Assembly (NCBI GenBank): GCA_016195565.1
Contig: JACPZK010000017.1
Coordinates: 99,697 to 163,696, forward strand
Direction: 5' to 3'
Source of the DNA: Nitrospirota bacterium
GTDB lineage: Bacteria > Nitrospirota > Thermodesulfovibrionia > Thermodesulfovibrionales > UBA1546
DNA: 64,000 nt
In this document: piece after piece, positions 17,179 to 24,699 of the stretch
How the letters are laid out: each line of letters opens with the position of its first letter
Position numbering within the stretch: position 1 is the stretch's first letter
Translations under genes and position numbers: made by a program
The notes under the pieces: model-generated
What the model saw: only the letters and a program-made list of their open reading frames with translations
Database searches by the model: none
What the model was told of the DNA's origin: nothing

Positions 17179-18702
17179 TTATTTCTCCTCCACAAACATC
17201 GGCTTGTCTTTTAGGGTTAAAGTGATTTTTCCGGCAGCAACAGATTTTGTCTCGGTGTTGAAAGCGGTGTTATAATCCGTCACTTCTTTTCCTGACTCGT
17301 ATTTAGGTATAGCTTCGGTGATTTTGACTTGCTTGATATTGCCTGTGTTTATTTCAATTGTTTTTGAAGCGCTATTGTCATTCCAAGCGGCATAAATTGA
17401 TTTTCCGTTTTTTGTAAATTTGTATACATACACGCCGTCCTTTTCCTGAATCGTCTGGATATTATTCCAATCGCTTCCTTCTAAGACCTCAACCATCTTT
17501 TTGTAGGTGTAGTAGGAGAGTTTTTTAGAACCATTGTCATGAATAAACCCGTAGTGAGAAAAAACTTGGTGATTAGGTTTTCTTTCTATCACATACATCC
17601 AAAAAATCTTATCAATGCCCTGAACGAGTGAATAGACGTATGTTTTAAGCAATGCCGCAGCTTGCTGACTCTCTGTTTGGTAAGGCAAAAGATTTGCTAT
17701 GGGGTGGCGGGCGGGATAGGCAGGCTGACCATCGTACATTGCTGTTTCCAGATAAATCGGCACTTCTTTAACATTTATCCCATAATTGGAAAGAATCTTT
17801 CCGAAAACCTCAATCCTATTCTTGAGCAGTTTGTAATCTTCCGCTCTTGCGTGATGTTGCTTAAATTCAAATATGTCAAAATATCCCTTGGCGCCGTTTT
17901 CAAGAATTGCCTTCAAAAATCTGGCTGGATTGTGGATATCATTAGTTGGCGGCTCTGCATCGCCTGGATTGACTTTTTCCCAATCGCCTGCCTCGGTGAT
18001 GTTCCAATAGCCAAAGCTGCTGAGTCCTCCCAAAACAACCTTACAATCACTGCATTCACCCTTGATTATTTTATAGGTAGTTTGCAGAAACTCTGCGTAT
18101 TCTTTAGGATAGGTTCCCCAGAATGCATTTGGCTCCGTATCAACCTCCCAAATTTTTACTCTATCTTTATACTTCCGAACTATATCCCTGGCCGCCTTCT
18201 TATATTCCTCTGAGACGTTTGGCGGTTGATTGCCCCCTTCCATAGCGACCAATCTGGAATATACTTTTATATTTTGAGGAACAGATTCTATGTTTGTTGA
18301 ATTGGGAACTGGCATCTCCTGAACCCATTTCACGCCAAGATCACCGAGGTATTGATTTATTTCGGACCTGGAAATGTTCATTCTGTCAACAACGATGGTC
18401 TCGGTATATGGATTGAAGACCCCAAACGGCGAAACTTGAGATTTTATATTTGGGGTTATAGACTTAGTTGAAATAGTATGGCTGGGTGAAGTTAGCTGCG
18501 GAGCTGCCTGTTCTTTACAATCCTGTGGGCATATAGTCGGATTCTTTTTTTCAAACTCATCGCAAATCCCGTCGCCGCATCTGCCGAATTTTGCAATTGG
18601 CATCTTTGGTTCAGAAAAAGCGGATTTCTGAAAAACAAAAAATGCGCCAATGCCTGCGGCAATAATTATAACGACAAAAATTGGAATAATTAATTTATTC
18701 AT
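17179..18702 (-). CDS. Membrane-anchored glycoside-hydrolase-like protein with one CGDG repeat
   Basis: Paralogue of the downstream gene, 507 residues from the preferred ATG. It has an anchor (MNKLIIPIFVVIIIAAGIGA), one CGDGICDEFEKKNPTICPQDC-type repeat, a linker and a barrel-like domain with WEVDTEPNAFW (candidate acid/base Glu) and PIYLETAMYDG (candidate nucleophile Glu). It ends KDKPMFVEEK, the same tail as the remnant near 15414. The open frame extends 14 codons upstream to 18744, but the paralogues start at MNKL and no strong ribosome site favours the longer form. Likely a surface polysaccharide hydrolase or inactive sugar binder; I cannot tell which. Confidence 0.7.
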   Translation of the reverse strand: MNKLIIPIFVVIIIAAGIGAFFVFQKSAFSEPKMPIAKFGRCGDGICDEFEKKNPTICPQDCKEQAAPQLTSPSHTISTKSITPNIKSQVSPFGVFNPYTETIVVDRMNISRSEINQYLGDLGVKWVQEMPVPNSTNIESVPQNIKVYSRLVAMEGGNQPPNVSEEYKKAARDIVRKYKDRVKIWEVDTEPNAFWGTYPKEYAEFLQTTYKIIKGECSDCKVVLGGLSSFGYWNITEAGDWEKVNPGDAEPPTNDIHNPARFLKAILENGAKGYFDIFEFKQHHARAEDYKLLKNRIEVFGKILSNYGINVKEVPIYLETAMYDGQPAYPARHPIANLLPYQTESQQAAALLKTYVYSLVQGIDKIFWMYVIERKPNHQVFSHYGFIHDNGSKKLSYYTYKKMVEVLEGSDWNNIQTIQEKDGVYVYKFTKNGKSIYAAWNDNSASKTIEINTGNIKQVKITEAIPKYESGKEVTDYNTAFNTETKSVAAGKITLTLKDKPMFVEEK

Positions 18703-18818
18703 ATTATTTAACATTCTCACTTTTTTAAAAGTTTTTGTTTTCAATTATCGGGTTCGGAATTTCACTTAACTTGGTCACAAACGCATTCCTACTTCGCTTT
18801 TTGTCAAGATTTGGGGTT

Positions 18819-18841
18819 ATATCCGAACCTGTTTCGGATAT
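18819..18841. repeat. Inverted repeat in the gap 18703-19041
   Basis: ATATCCGAA (18819-18827) is mirrored by TTCGGATAT (18833-18841) around CCTGT. Nearby, TTTGGGGTTATA (from about 18811) and CTATAGACATGGTTGAAATA (from about 18847) resemble codons inside the 17179-18702 gene near 18449-18480. The gap may therefore hold debris of the duplication, plus the promoter of the divergent ThyA-like gene. No gene is seen in it. Confidence 0.4.
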
Positions 18842-18976
18842 TCCACCTATAGACATGGTTGAAATATACCTATTTTTATGGAATATGTAAACATTTATTT
18901 CAGGATAAGATATATGCTTTTAGAGTGCGAGCAAAATCTGAATATCCCCTCTTTAAAGAATGCGGCGCTTTTTGTT

Positions 18977-19005
18977 TTTAAAAAGTCATCCAACATTGGT
19001 ATAAT
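18977..19005 (+). promoter_or_regulatory. Candidate promoter of the ThyA-like gene
   Basis: A perfect TATAAT (19000-19005) is preceded at 17 bases by a weak -35, TTTAAA (18977-18982). Initiation near 19012 would give a 30-base leader containing the GAGGTGAAGG ribosome site. Confidence 0.45.
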
Positions 19006-19041
19006 AACCTCCATACATTTCCATACGAGGTGAAGGATATT

Positions 19042-19761
19042 ATGCTTCCTTTTTGTTTGCATGCCAAGACAATATCAGATGCGTGGTTTCAGTTGATATA
19101 TAATATTTTTGACCATTCCTACACTCAGAAAATCCAGAAAGGCTCATTTGAAAACGAGCAGTATCGCCTTCAGTATCCGGGCATGGCAGTGTTCATTGAA
19201 CACCCCGGCGAGGATATGATTCCTGTGATTCCGCCTGCGTTGAATATCCCGTCGCCTACGACAATGGACTATATAGAAGATTATTTCGCAAATTACCTTA
19301 TGGACCCTGAGCTTTCAGAAAATGAGACCTATAAGTATTCAAGCAGGATTCATCACCCGATGCCAAAGGGAGGGACGCAGTTTGAAAGGGTAATTGAAAT
19401 GCTTAAGGCTACACCACTTACAAATCAGGCTGTTATAGAGATAGGCTCTCCGGAAGACCATGATATATGTTATGGAAACGACGGGAACCTTGATCCTCCA
19501 TGCCTGAGGCTTCTGGATTTTAAGGCAGTGCCGATTAATGATGAGCTCGTTCTTACTGTAAGCTGCTACTTTCGTTCATGGGATCTGTGGGCAGGTTTTC
19601 CTACAAACCTCGGCGGCATAGAGCTTTTAAAAAGCTATGTTGCCGGAGAAACAAATCTAAAGAACGGGCCCATGTATGCGTACAGCGCAGGCGCTCATAT
19701 CTACGGTTATCAGGAAGAGATTGCGAGAATAAGGACGCTAAAAACGGTGGTTAAGAAATAA
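19042..19761 (+). CDS. Thymidylate synthase (ThyA) family protein, short form
   Basis: A 239-residue protein with the ThyA fold signatures: DPPCLRLLDFK (nucleophilic Cys in a PC motif), CYFRSWDLWAGFPTNLGG (phosphate-binding Arg and the folate/dUMP-binding D-x-x-x-G-x-P-x-N region) and GAHIYGYQEEI (conserved H-I-Y). It is shorter than E. coli ThyA (264) and resembles the short archaeal/bacterial branch. The expected reaction is dUMP to dTMP, but related enzymes hydroxymethylate pyrimidines. ATG at 19042 follows GAGGTGAAGG; a GTG at 19030 is in frame but lacks a site. Confidence 0.75.
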   Translation: MLPFCLHAKTISDAWFQLIYNIFDHSYTQKIQKGSFENEQYRLQYPGMAVFIEHPGEDMIPVIPPALNIPSPTTMDYIEDYFANYLMDPELSENETYKYSSRIHHPMPKGGTQFERVIEMLKATPLTNQAVIEIGSPEDHDICYGNDGNLDPPCLRLLDFKAVPINDELVLTVSCYFRSWDLWAGFPTNLGGIELLKSYVAGETNLKNGPMYAYSAGAHIYGYQEEIARIRTLKTVVKK

Positions 19762-19774
19762 TTGCGCCGCTGTC

Positions 19775-20182
19775 CTATTTAGTCCGATAGCTCTCTAAAA
19801 ACTCCTGAGGCGGCAATATTCTGATACCCATATATTCCTGTATGGCAAGGACTTCTCCATCGCCGGTTATGACAGCATCTGCCTTTAATGCCACGGCGCA
19901 TTCAATAAACTTATCATCATCGGGATCATTTTTGACAATCTTTATCTTTGGTGTTTTCGTGGTAAACAGGATGTTGAAGCCCTTGGCGAAAAGGGATAAC
20001 AGTTCTTCAAGTTCAGCTTCGTCCTTCATGCCGATCCTGCCAAGGACGTCTATATATTCATCAAGGACAGCATGGGACAGGCAGAGGGTTATTTTTTCAT
20101 TTTTCCACAGGTCTGTAATCTTCTTCGGGTTTCCGCCGAAAAAAGATGAGACAAAGATGTTAGTATCAATGACGACCTTCAT
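19775..20182 (-). CDS. PIN-domain ribonuclease toxin
   Basis: A 135-residue protein of the PIN family annotated as toxin component. Acidic residues lie in MKVVIDTNIFVSSFF (Asp6), DEYIDVL, NDPDDDKFIECA and ADAVITGDGEVL, the typical quartet for Mg-dependent RNA cleavage. The start is 2 bases after the stop of the ribbon-helix-helix gene, so the two are coupled as antitoxin > toxin. The RNA target is unknown. Confidence 0.87.
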   Translation of the reverse strand: MKVVIDTNIFVSSFFGGNPKKITDLWKNEKITLCLSHAVLDEYIDVLGRIGMKDEAELEELLSLFAKGFNILFTTKTPKIKIVKNDPDDDKFIECAVALKADAVITGDGEVLAIQEYMGIRILPPQEFLESYRTK

Positions 20183-20184
20183 CC

Positions 20185-20427
20185 TTATTTTTTGCGCGCC
20201 GATTTAATAGCCTTGTCAATCGCTGCAGGCGTTACGCCTTTTGACTTCAATTTCCTGCCGATTCTACCCCACAGGTCATCAATATACGCGCCGATATCAC
20301 GCTCTTTAATGTGCTCTTCTATAAGCCCTCTCACCATCTCGCTCGTAGTCTTGCCCTCGCCTCTGGCAAGCCTGTTGAGCCTGTTCTTGACCTCGTCATC
20401 AATCCTTATAATCATCTGCGTTGACAT
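20185..20427 (-). CDS. Ribbon-helix-helix antitoxin of the PIN toxin
   Basis: An 80-residue protein starting MSTQMIIRIDDEVKNRLNRL, the beta-strand plus two helices of an Arc/CopG fold, followed by a basic C-terminal region that would wrap the PIN toxin. ATG at 20427 is preceded by GGAGGTGAAGAG; the open frame continues to 20469 without a site. It likely represses its own promoter (20458-20486), which carries a palindrome. Confidence 0.85.
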   Translation of the reverse strand: MSTQMIIRIDDEVKNRLNRLARGEGKTTSEMVRGLIEEHIKERDIGAYIDDLWGRIGRKLKSKGVTPAAIDKAIKSARKK

Positions 20428-20457
20428 CTCTTCACCTCCAAAATATATCTTGTATAT

Positions 20458-20486
20458 ATTGTATATCACATATATACGATTGTCAA
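20458..20486 (-). promoter_or_regulatory. Antitoxin-toxin promoter with overlapping operator
   Basis: On the minus strand, TTGACA (20486-20481), a 17-base spacer and TACAAT (20463-20458) form a strong promoter. The spacer and -10 hold the palindrome GTATAT-CACAT-ATATAC (20461-20477), a suitable operator for a ribbon-helix-helix dimer. The position implies autorepression. Confidence 0.7.
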
Positions 20487-20518
20487 ATTCCTCGAGCCGA
20501 TGAGACTGGGCTAAGGCA

Positions 20519-21223
20519 CTATTGCTCTATTGCACTTTTACGTTTCTGCATTGGAGCGGATGGGCGGCGGGGGATATAAAGATGTTTCTCTATCAATGAA
20601 CTCAATCTTTTCATGTCCGCCGCATTCAAAGGCTCTCTGTAAAGCTCATTGACCTGCCACAAGCCGCTCTCGCTTATTCGCACTTTCGGGGAATGTTGAC
20701 CTAACCATTTGGCAGATGATCCGCACTTCTTGCAAAGCGAAATAGTGGAAACAATTCTTGATTCCAAGTGCAAACGCTCGTCTTTGTCATTCACCTCGAT
20801 TACAGAAAAGGACATGTTATTCTGGACATAAAGAGAAATCCTTTTTTCGATCTGTCTTTGCAGTGGCTCGTCCACAAGGTGCGCATTTTTGTTTCTCTGG
20901 TCTCTTGTTGTGAGATCGAATTCCCAGACCTTTAGATACGGATGAGTTTCTTTGTTCAAGAAACAACGACCAATGTTCTTTCTGAATATACTGCGATCCT
21001 TATTCTCATAGACAAAATGCTGATAAAGTCGTGACTGTAATTGATTGCCGCCTGTATGAGTTCCCACCCTGACAACTCTGTCTATGTCGGCGAACGATTC
21101 ACCTTTTTCGAAGAGAATATAAATACCATTCCTTGGGATCAGTTCAAGGTTCTTATCAAAAGGGAAGCGAAACCTCTTTAATGCATTGAACCATTGATGA
21201 ATTAAAAGGCACTTGTCAGTCAT
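20519..21223 (-). CDS. GIY-YIG-like nuclease-domain protein
   Basis: A 234-residue protein. The N-terminal third reads NGIYILFEKGE...RVVRVGTHTGGNQLQSRLYQH, resembling a GIY-YIG core (GIY, then V-R-V-G in place of YIG, then a conserved Arg and Tyr/His). A second Cys pair (CKKC) lies near 173-176. The start overlaps the stop of the upstream gene by 4 bases (ATGA), so the two are translationally coupled. Could be an endonuclease or a structural derivative. Function is inference; the fold call is moderate. Confidence 0.6.
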   Translation of the reverse strand: MTDKCLLIHQWFNALKRFRFPFDKNLELIPRNGIYILFEKGESFADIDRVVRVGTHTGGNQLQSRLYQHFVYENKDRSIFRKNIGRCFLNKETHPYLKVWEFDLTTRDQRNKNAHLVDEPLQRQIEKRISLYVQNNMSFSVIEVNDKDERLHLESRIVSTISLCKKCGSSAKWLGQHSPKVRISESGLWQVNELYREPLNAADMKRLSSLIEKHLYIPRRPSAPMQKRKSAIEQ

Positions 21224-21660
21224 TTCAGCCTATCGGTCAGGAATTTAAGTTGTTTCCCTATTCCTAATCCTTCCATCGGAACCCAATATTTCTTGATTCT
21301 TGGAATAAGAAATCTCCTGTAATTGGCTCCTGCAAAAAAGACGAACTCATCTCTATCCAAGTCTGTTTCCCCTTTCAATCTTGCAGCTACCTTAATTGCC
21401 CATGACTTTATTTCCTCTGTGCTCATGTCGTTAAGAGTCAGATTATAGGGGCTAATTGTTTGGTCAAGAGGCACGAGATAATATTTAGCCGAAAGAACGA
21501 AGATCTTGTTGGGCTTCAGAGTATGGGCATAGGCTAATGCCTTCTTAAACAGGGGACTAATATACAGGTCTTTGGCTTTAGCAGGGCGATTAAGCTTCAT
21601 GCTTACACAAGATATTAAGACTATCCTTTTCAAACCTAAATGCCTCCAATCACTTAACAT
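21220..21660 (-). CDS. DUF6884/YaaA-like protein
   Basis: A 146-residue protein with LISCVSMKLNRPAKAKDLYI, SPLFKKALAYA, FVLSAKYYLVPLDQTISPYN and LTLNDMSTEEIKSWA. This pattern matches DUF6884, a domain related to 7-deazaguanine-type base-modification proteins and often found in accessory or phage regions. ATG at 21660 follows GGAG by 7 bases; a TTG at 21675 is in frame without a site. It is coupled to the GIY-YIG-like gene, so the pair may be a small nucleic-acid-acting module. Confidence 0.6.
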   Translation of the reverse strand: MLSDWRHLGLKRIVLISCVSMKLNRPAKAKDLYISPLFKKALAYAHTLKPNKIFVLSAKYYLVPLDQTISPYNLTLNDMSTEEIKSWAIKVAARLKGETDLDRDEFVFFAGANYRRFLIPRIKKYWVPMEGLGIGKQLKFLTDRLK

Positions 21661-21945
21661 TTTAACACTCCACAAAGCGAAATACTTGAGAATATTTCTA
21701 TATATATAGTCTTTAGGTATTCCCTCCGGTCAGAAGAAATTAAATCTGTGCGTGTTCGCCTCAGAGAATCCGACGAGTCGGACAATACTCGTTCAACTAA
21801 GCGCAGAAAAGCAGTCGCCTCATTCTCATCAGCGAACCCGCCTGAGCACGGGGGCGACTCTTCGCTGACAATTCGAAAAGTTCGGAAGATCGGAAGTAAC
21901 AAATAGAACAGAAAAACACAAGAACGAAAGTGCGGAAGAGCAAAT
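21661..21945. other. Intergenic stretch with short inverted repeats and octad-like tail
   Basis: No convincing gene. Contains the palindrome TCCGAC-GA-GTCGGA near 21768-21781 and, at about 21877-21942, a loose 8-bp periodic tract (AAGTTCGG, AAGATCGG, AAGTAACA and so on). An 82-codon minus frame at 21654-21902 has no ribosome site and a composition unlike a protein. Confidence 0.5.
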
Positions 21946-22917
21946 TTATTTATTCAGAATCTTTGCCGCTTCTTTTGCAAAGTAGGTGAGAATCAAATCA
22001 GCGCCTGCGCGCTTTATTGAGGTGAGAACTTCCATCATAACGCGTTTCTCATCAATCCATCCGAGTTTTGCTGCTGCCTTTACCATAGAATATTCACCGC
22101 TTACATTGTATGCTGCAACAGGCACATTGAACGCATTTCTTACATCAGAAATAATATCAAGATATGTCATCGCAGGCTTTACCATCACAATATCAGCGCC
22201 TTCTTCAATATCAAGCGCAGCTTCTTTCAACGCCTCTCTTCTGTTTGCCGGGTCCATCTGATACGAGCGCCTGTCACCGAATTTAGGGGTGGACTCAGCA
22301 GCCTCTCTGAACGGCCCATAAAAAGCCGATGCGTATTTTACCGCATAACTCATTATTGGCATCTCTGAGAACCCCTCGGAATCGAGCGCAATTCTTATCG
22401 CCTTTACCCTTCCGTCCATCATGTCAGACGGCGCTACCATGTCTGCTCCTGCCCTTGCGTGAGATACCGCCTCTTTGGATAGGAGTTCTAATGTGGGGTC
22501 ATTCTTTACAGCGCTTTTTTCGATTATCCCGCAGTGGCCATGAGCTGTATATTCACACATGCAGACATCTGTTATGACATAGAGTCCGGGCACCCTATTT
22601 TTTATTGCCTTTATCGCCTTCTGCACGACTCCGTGAGGGTCATATGCGCCTGAACCTGTTTCGTCTTTGTGTTCAGGAATCCCGAAAAGTATTACCGCAG
22701 GTATGCCGAGGGAATAGACCTCTTTTGCATGTTTTACAATCTTATCAACTGATTCCTGATAACATCCCGGCATTGATTTTATCTCTTTGCGGGTGTTTTT
22801 GCCGTAGGTGACAAAGAGAGGATATATAAAATCATCGGGAGAAAGCGAGGTTTCTCTCACCATTCTCCTGATGACTTCGTTCTTTCTCAACCTTCGAGGC
22901 CTGTGCAAAGGGAACAT
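21946..22917 (-). CDS. hemB: Delta-aminolevulinic acid dehydratase (porphobilinogen synthase)
   Basis: Condenses two 5-aminolevulinate molecules to porphobilinogen in tetrapyrrole synthesis. 323 residues from ATG 22917, the usual length. [12 protein letters not shown] holds the three zinc-binding cysteines, APSDMMDGR is the family signature, and the Schiff-base lysines lie in YAVKYAS and MVKPAMTY. The open frame extends upstream to 23001 through the ErpA-like gene; the ATG 4 bases after that gene's stop is preferred. Confidence 0.95.
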   Translation of the reverse strand: MFPLHRPRRLRKNEVIRRMVRETSLSPDDFIYPLFVTYGKNTRKEIKSMPGCYQESVDKIVKHAKEVYSLGIPAVILFGIPEHKDETGSGAYDPHGVVQKAIKAIKNRVPGLYVITDVCMCEYTAHGHCGIIEKSAVKNDPTLELLSKEAVSHARAGADMVAPSDMMDGRVKAIRIALDSEGFSEMPIMSYAVKYASAFYGPFREAAESTPKFGDRRSYQMDPANRREALKEAALDIEEGADIVMVKPAMTYLDIISDVRNAFNVPVAAYNVSGEYSMVKAAAKLGWIDEKRVMMEVLTSIKRAGADLILTYFAKEAAKILNK

Positions 22918-22921
22918 AGAT

Positions 22922-23242
22922 TTATTCGCAGCTGGTGCAGCTTGGGCCGCATGACGGAGCGCTTCCGCCTGTGATGACGAAGCCCTGTTTTTCACCGTCA
23001 TCTATGAAGTCAATGTTCATGCCTTCAAGTTTTTTTGATGTGTCTTTGTCAACGAAGACCTTAATACCGTTTTTCTCCACTACATCGTCGTTATCTCCCG
23101 GCTTTTCATCTATATCCATTCCGTAAGACGGGCCGCAGCATCCCCCTCCGGCAGTATATACACGAAGCCCCCAGCCGGCTTTTCCTTCTGTTGTGAGTAG
23201 CTCTTTTGCTTTTTCTGCAGCAGTGTCTGTTATTGTTATCAC
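22922..23242 (-). CDS. HesB/ErpA-type iron-sulfur assembly protein, Cys-rich variant
   Basis: A 106-residue A-type carrier-like protein ([16 protein letters not shown]...). Instead of the common single Cys followed by CGC, it has [11 protein letters not shown] and the C-terminal tail [13 protein letters not shown], giving six cysteines. This is a known divergent subgroup in anaerobes. It would bind Fe-S clusters or zinc. It precedes hemB by 4 bases and is probably cotranscribed. Confidence 0.8.
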   Translation of the reverse strand: MITITDTAAEKAKELLTTEGKAGWGLRVYTAGGGCCGPSYGMDIDEKPGDNDDVVEKNGIKVFVDKDTSKKLEGMNIDFIDDGEKQGFVITGGSAPSCGPSCTSCE

Positions 23243-23401
23243 AATAAACCTCCTTAGTCAGGTTCTCTTGGAATTTTTTTGTAGAACCGTATCTTTAAGA
23301 ATAAAGTAAAAAAGACCCAAAAAGCAACCTTTTACAGAAGTTAAGAGTTAGGTGAGAATTACTAATCAGTTCATTAGTAAGCATACACGCAATGACTTTA
23401 T

Positions 23402-23474
23402 TCGTCATGCCCGCAGGTCGTAAGCGGGCATCCAGTCCCTTTCTGGATTCCCCGATCGAGTCGGGGAATGACAA
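23402..23474. repeat. Intergenic palindromic repeat (GTCATGCCCG type)
   Basis: Nested inverted repeats: GCCCGC/GCGGGC, CCAG/CTGG and CCCCGA/TCGGGG, bounded by GTCATGC and GAATGACA. It lies in the 328-base gap between the ErpA-like gene and rlmN, which also holds TTACTAAT/ATTAGTAA and a heptad tract at 23527-23555. It resembles the element at 53791-53852. Confidence 0.7.
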
Positions 23475-23559
23475 GGATGTAATCTTACTTATGAACTCCT
23501 TAGTATGAATAAGAATATAGGTCTTTAAAAACTTTTAACTTTTAACTTCTCTCGCTTGT

Positions 23560-23565
23560 TATAAT
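23560..23565 (+). promoter_or_regulatory. -10 element 5 bases from rlmN ATG (possible leaderless start)
   Basis: TATAAT (23560-23565) is followed by TAACC and then the ATG at 23571. Initiation 6-7 bases after the -10 would fall on the start codon. No Shine-Dalgarno sequence is present. A heptad tract of TTTTAAC units occupies the -35 position. Confidence 0.55.
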
Positions 23566-23570
23566 TAACC

Positions 23571-24680
23571 ATGTCAAAAATTAATCTCAGGGCATTAAGC
23601 AAAACTGCAATGGAGGAGTTTGTAAAAGAGCAGGGGCTTCCTGCTTACAGGGCAAAACAGATACTTCATTGGATATACGGAAAAAAAGCTGAGTCAATAG
23701 AGGATATCACCGAATTATCCAAGGACTTAAGGGAGAGACTTTCTAATGCCGCCTATGTCAGCAATCTAAAACTCCTGAGCAGGCAGATTTCTCAAGACGG
23801 GACTGAAAAATTCCTATTCGGGCTTGAAGATGGTGAGTCAATAGAGAGCGTGCTCATCCCTGATGAAGACCGTCACACGCTCTGTATTTCCTCTCAGGTA
23901 GGGTGTGCCATGTCGTGCGGTTTCTGTCTTACAGGGGGCATAGGATTCAAGAGAAATCTTAAGGCGCATGAGATTGTTGACCAGATAATTGCGGTAATGA
24001 AAGTTAAGAGTGAAGAGTTAAAAGTTAAAAGTTCAGAATCAATAATCCCCACTCCCCCCACTTTACTAAAGGTGGGCGCAGGGCGGATTACCAATATCGT
24101 TTTTATGGGGATGGGCGAGCCGCTGTTAAATCTTGATGAAGTGGTTGAGGCGCTTCACAGGATAACCGGGTTTATGGGCTTTTCAAAGAGGAGGATAACG
24201 CTTTCTACATGCGGAATCGCTCCTGAGATTGCAGAACTTTACAGAAGGGCGCCTCACGTTAATCTTGCTGTTTCTCTGAATGCGGCTACCGATGAAGTAA
24301 GAAACAGGCTCATGTCAATAAACAAGAAATATCCCATCAGGGTTTTGCTTGACGCCTGCAGGAAAGCCCAACTATTTTTATCTCCGAGGGACAGGATAAC
24401 ATTTGAATATGTGATGATAGACGGCATGAATGATTCCCTGTCTGACGCAAAGCGGCTTATGACGCTTCTCAAAGGGATTCCTTCAAAAGTGAATCTTATT
24501 CCTTTCAACCCATTTGCAGGAAGCAGGTTTAAAAGGCCCTCTGATGAGAGGGTTCTTGCTTTTCAGGAGATTCTTGTAAGAGGGGGAATTTATACTTTTA
24601 TAAGGAAGAGCAAGGGGCAGGATATTCTTGCTGCATGCGGGCAGCTTAAGGCAGGATATAAAACAAAAGTTAAAAGTTGA
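23571..24680 (+). CDS. rlmN: 23S rRNA (adenine2503-C2)/tRNA methyltransferase RlmN
   Basis: Radical-SAM enzyme methylating A2503 of 23S rRNA and A37 of some tRNAs. 369 residues with CAMSCGFC (cluster Cys112, 116, 119), GMGEPLLN and the C-terminal catalytic Cys in AACGQLK. Residues about 144-170 (KVKSEELKVKSSESIIPTPP and onwards) have no place in the family alignment and correspond to a heptad tract plus C/G-tract hairpin inserted in frame between the cluster domain and GRITNIVFMGMGEP. miaA follows 19 bases downstream, another tRNA modification gene. Confidence 0.93.
   Translation: MSKINLRALSKTAMEEFVKEQGLPAYRAKQILHWIYGKKAESIEDITELSKDLRERLSNAAYVSNLKLLSRQISQDGTEKFLFGLEDGESIESVLIPDEDRHTLCISSQVGCAMSCGFCLTGGIGFKRNLKAHEIVDQIIAVMKVKSEELKVKSSESIIPTPPTLLKVGAGRITNIVFMGMGEPLLNLDEVVEALHRITGFMGFSKRRITLSTCGIAPEIAELYRRAPHVNLAVSLNAATDEVRNRLMSINKKYPIRVLLDACRKAQLFLSPRDRITFEYVMIDGMNDSLSDAKRLMTLLKGIPSKVNLIPFNPFAGSRFKRPSDERVLAFQEILVRGGIYTFIRKSKGQDILAACGQLKAGYKTKVKS
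24001..24082. repeat. Composite heptad and C/G hairpin repeat inside rlmN
   Basis: AAGTTAA-type heptads run from 24001 to about 24036, followed by C-rich (24047-24061) and G-rich (24071-24082) strands around TTTACTAAA. The order, heptads beside a C-tract/TACTA/G-tract hairpin, mirrors the fdhA insertion at 11591-11662. The reading frame is kept. Confidence 0.75.
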
Positions 24681-24699
24681 GAGTTAAAAATTAAAAGTT

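Noticed and set aside
21654..21902. 82-codon minus-strand frame
   Set aside because: Overlaps short inverted repeats and the next gene's start, has no ribosome site and no protein-like pattern.
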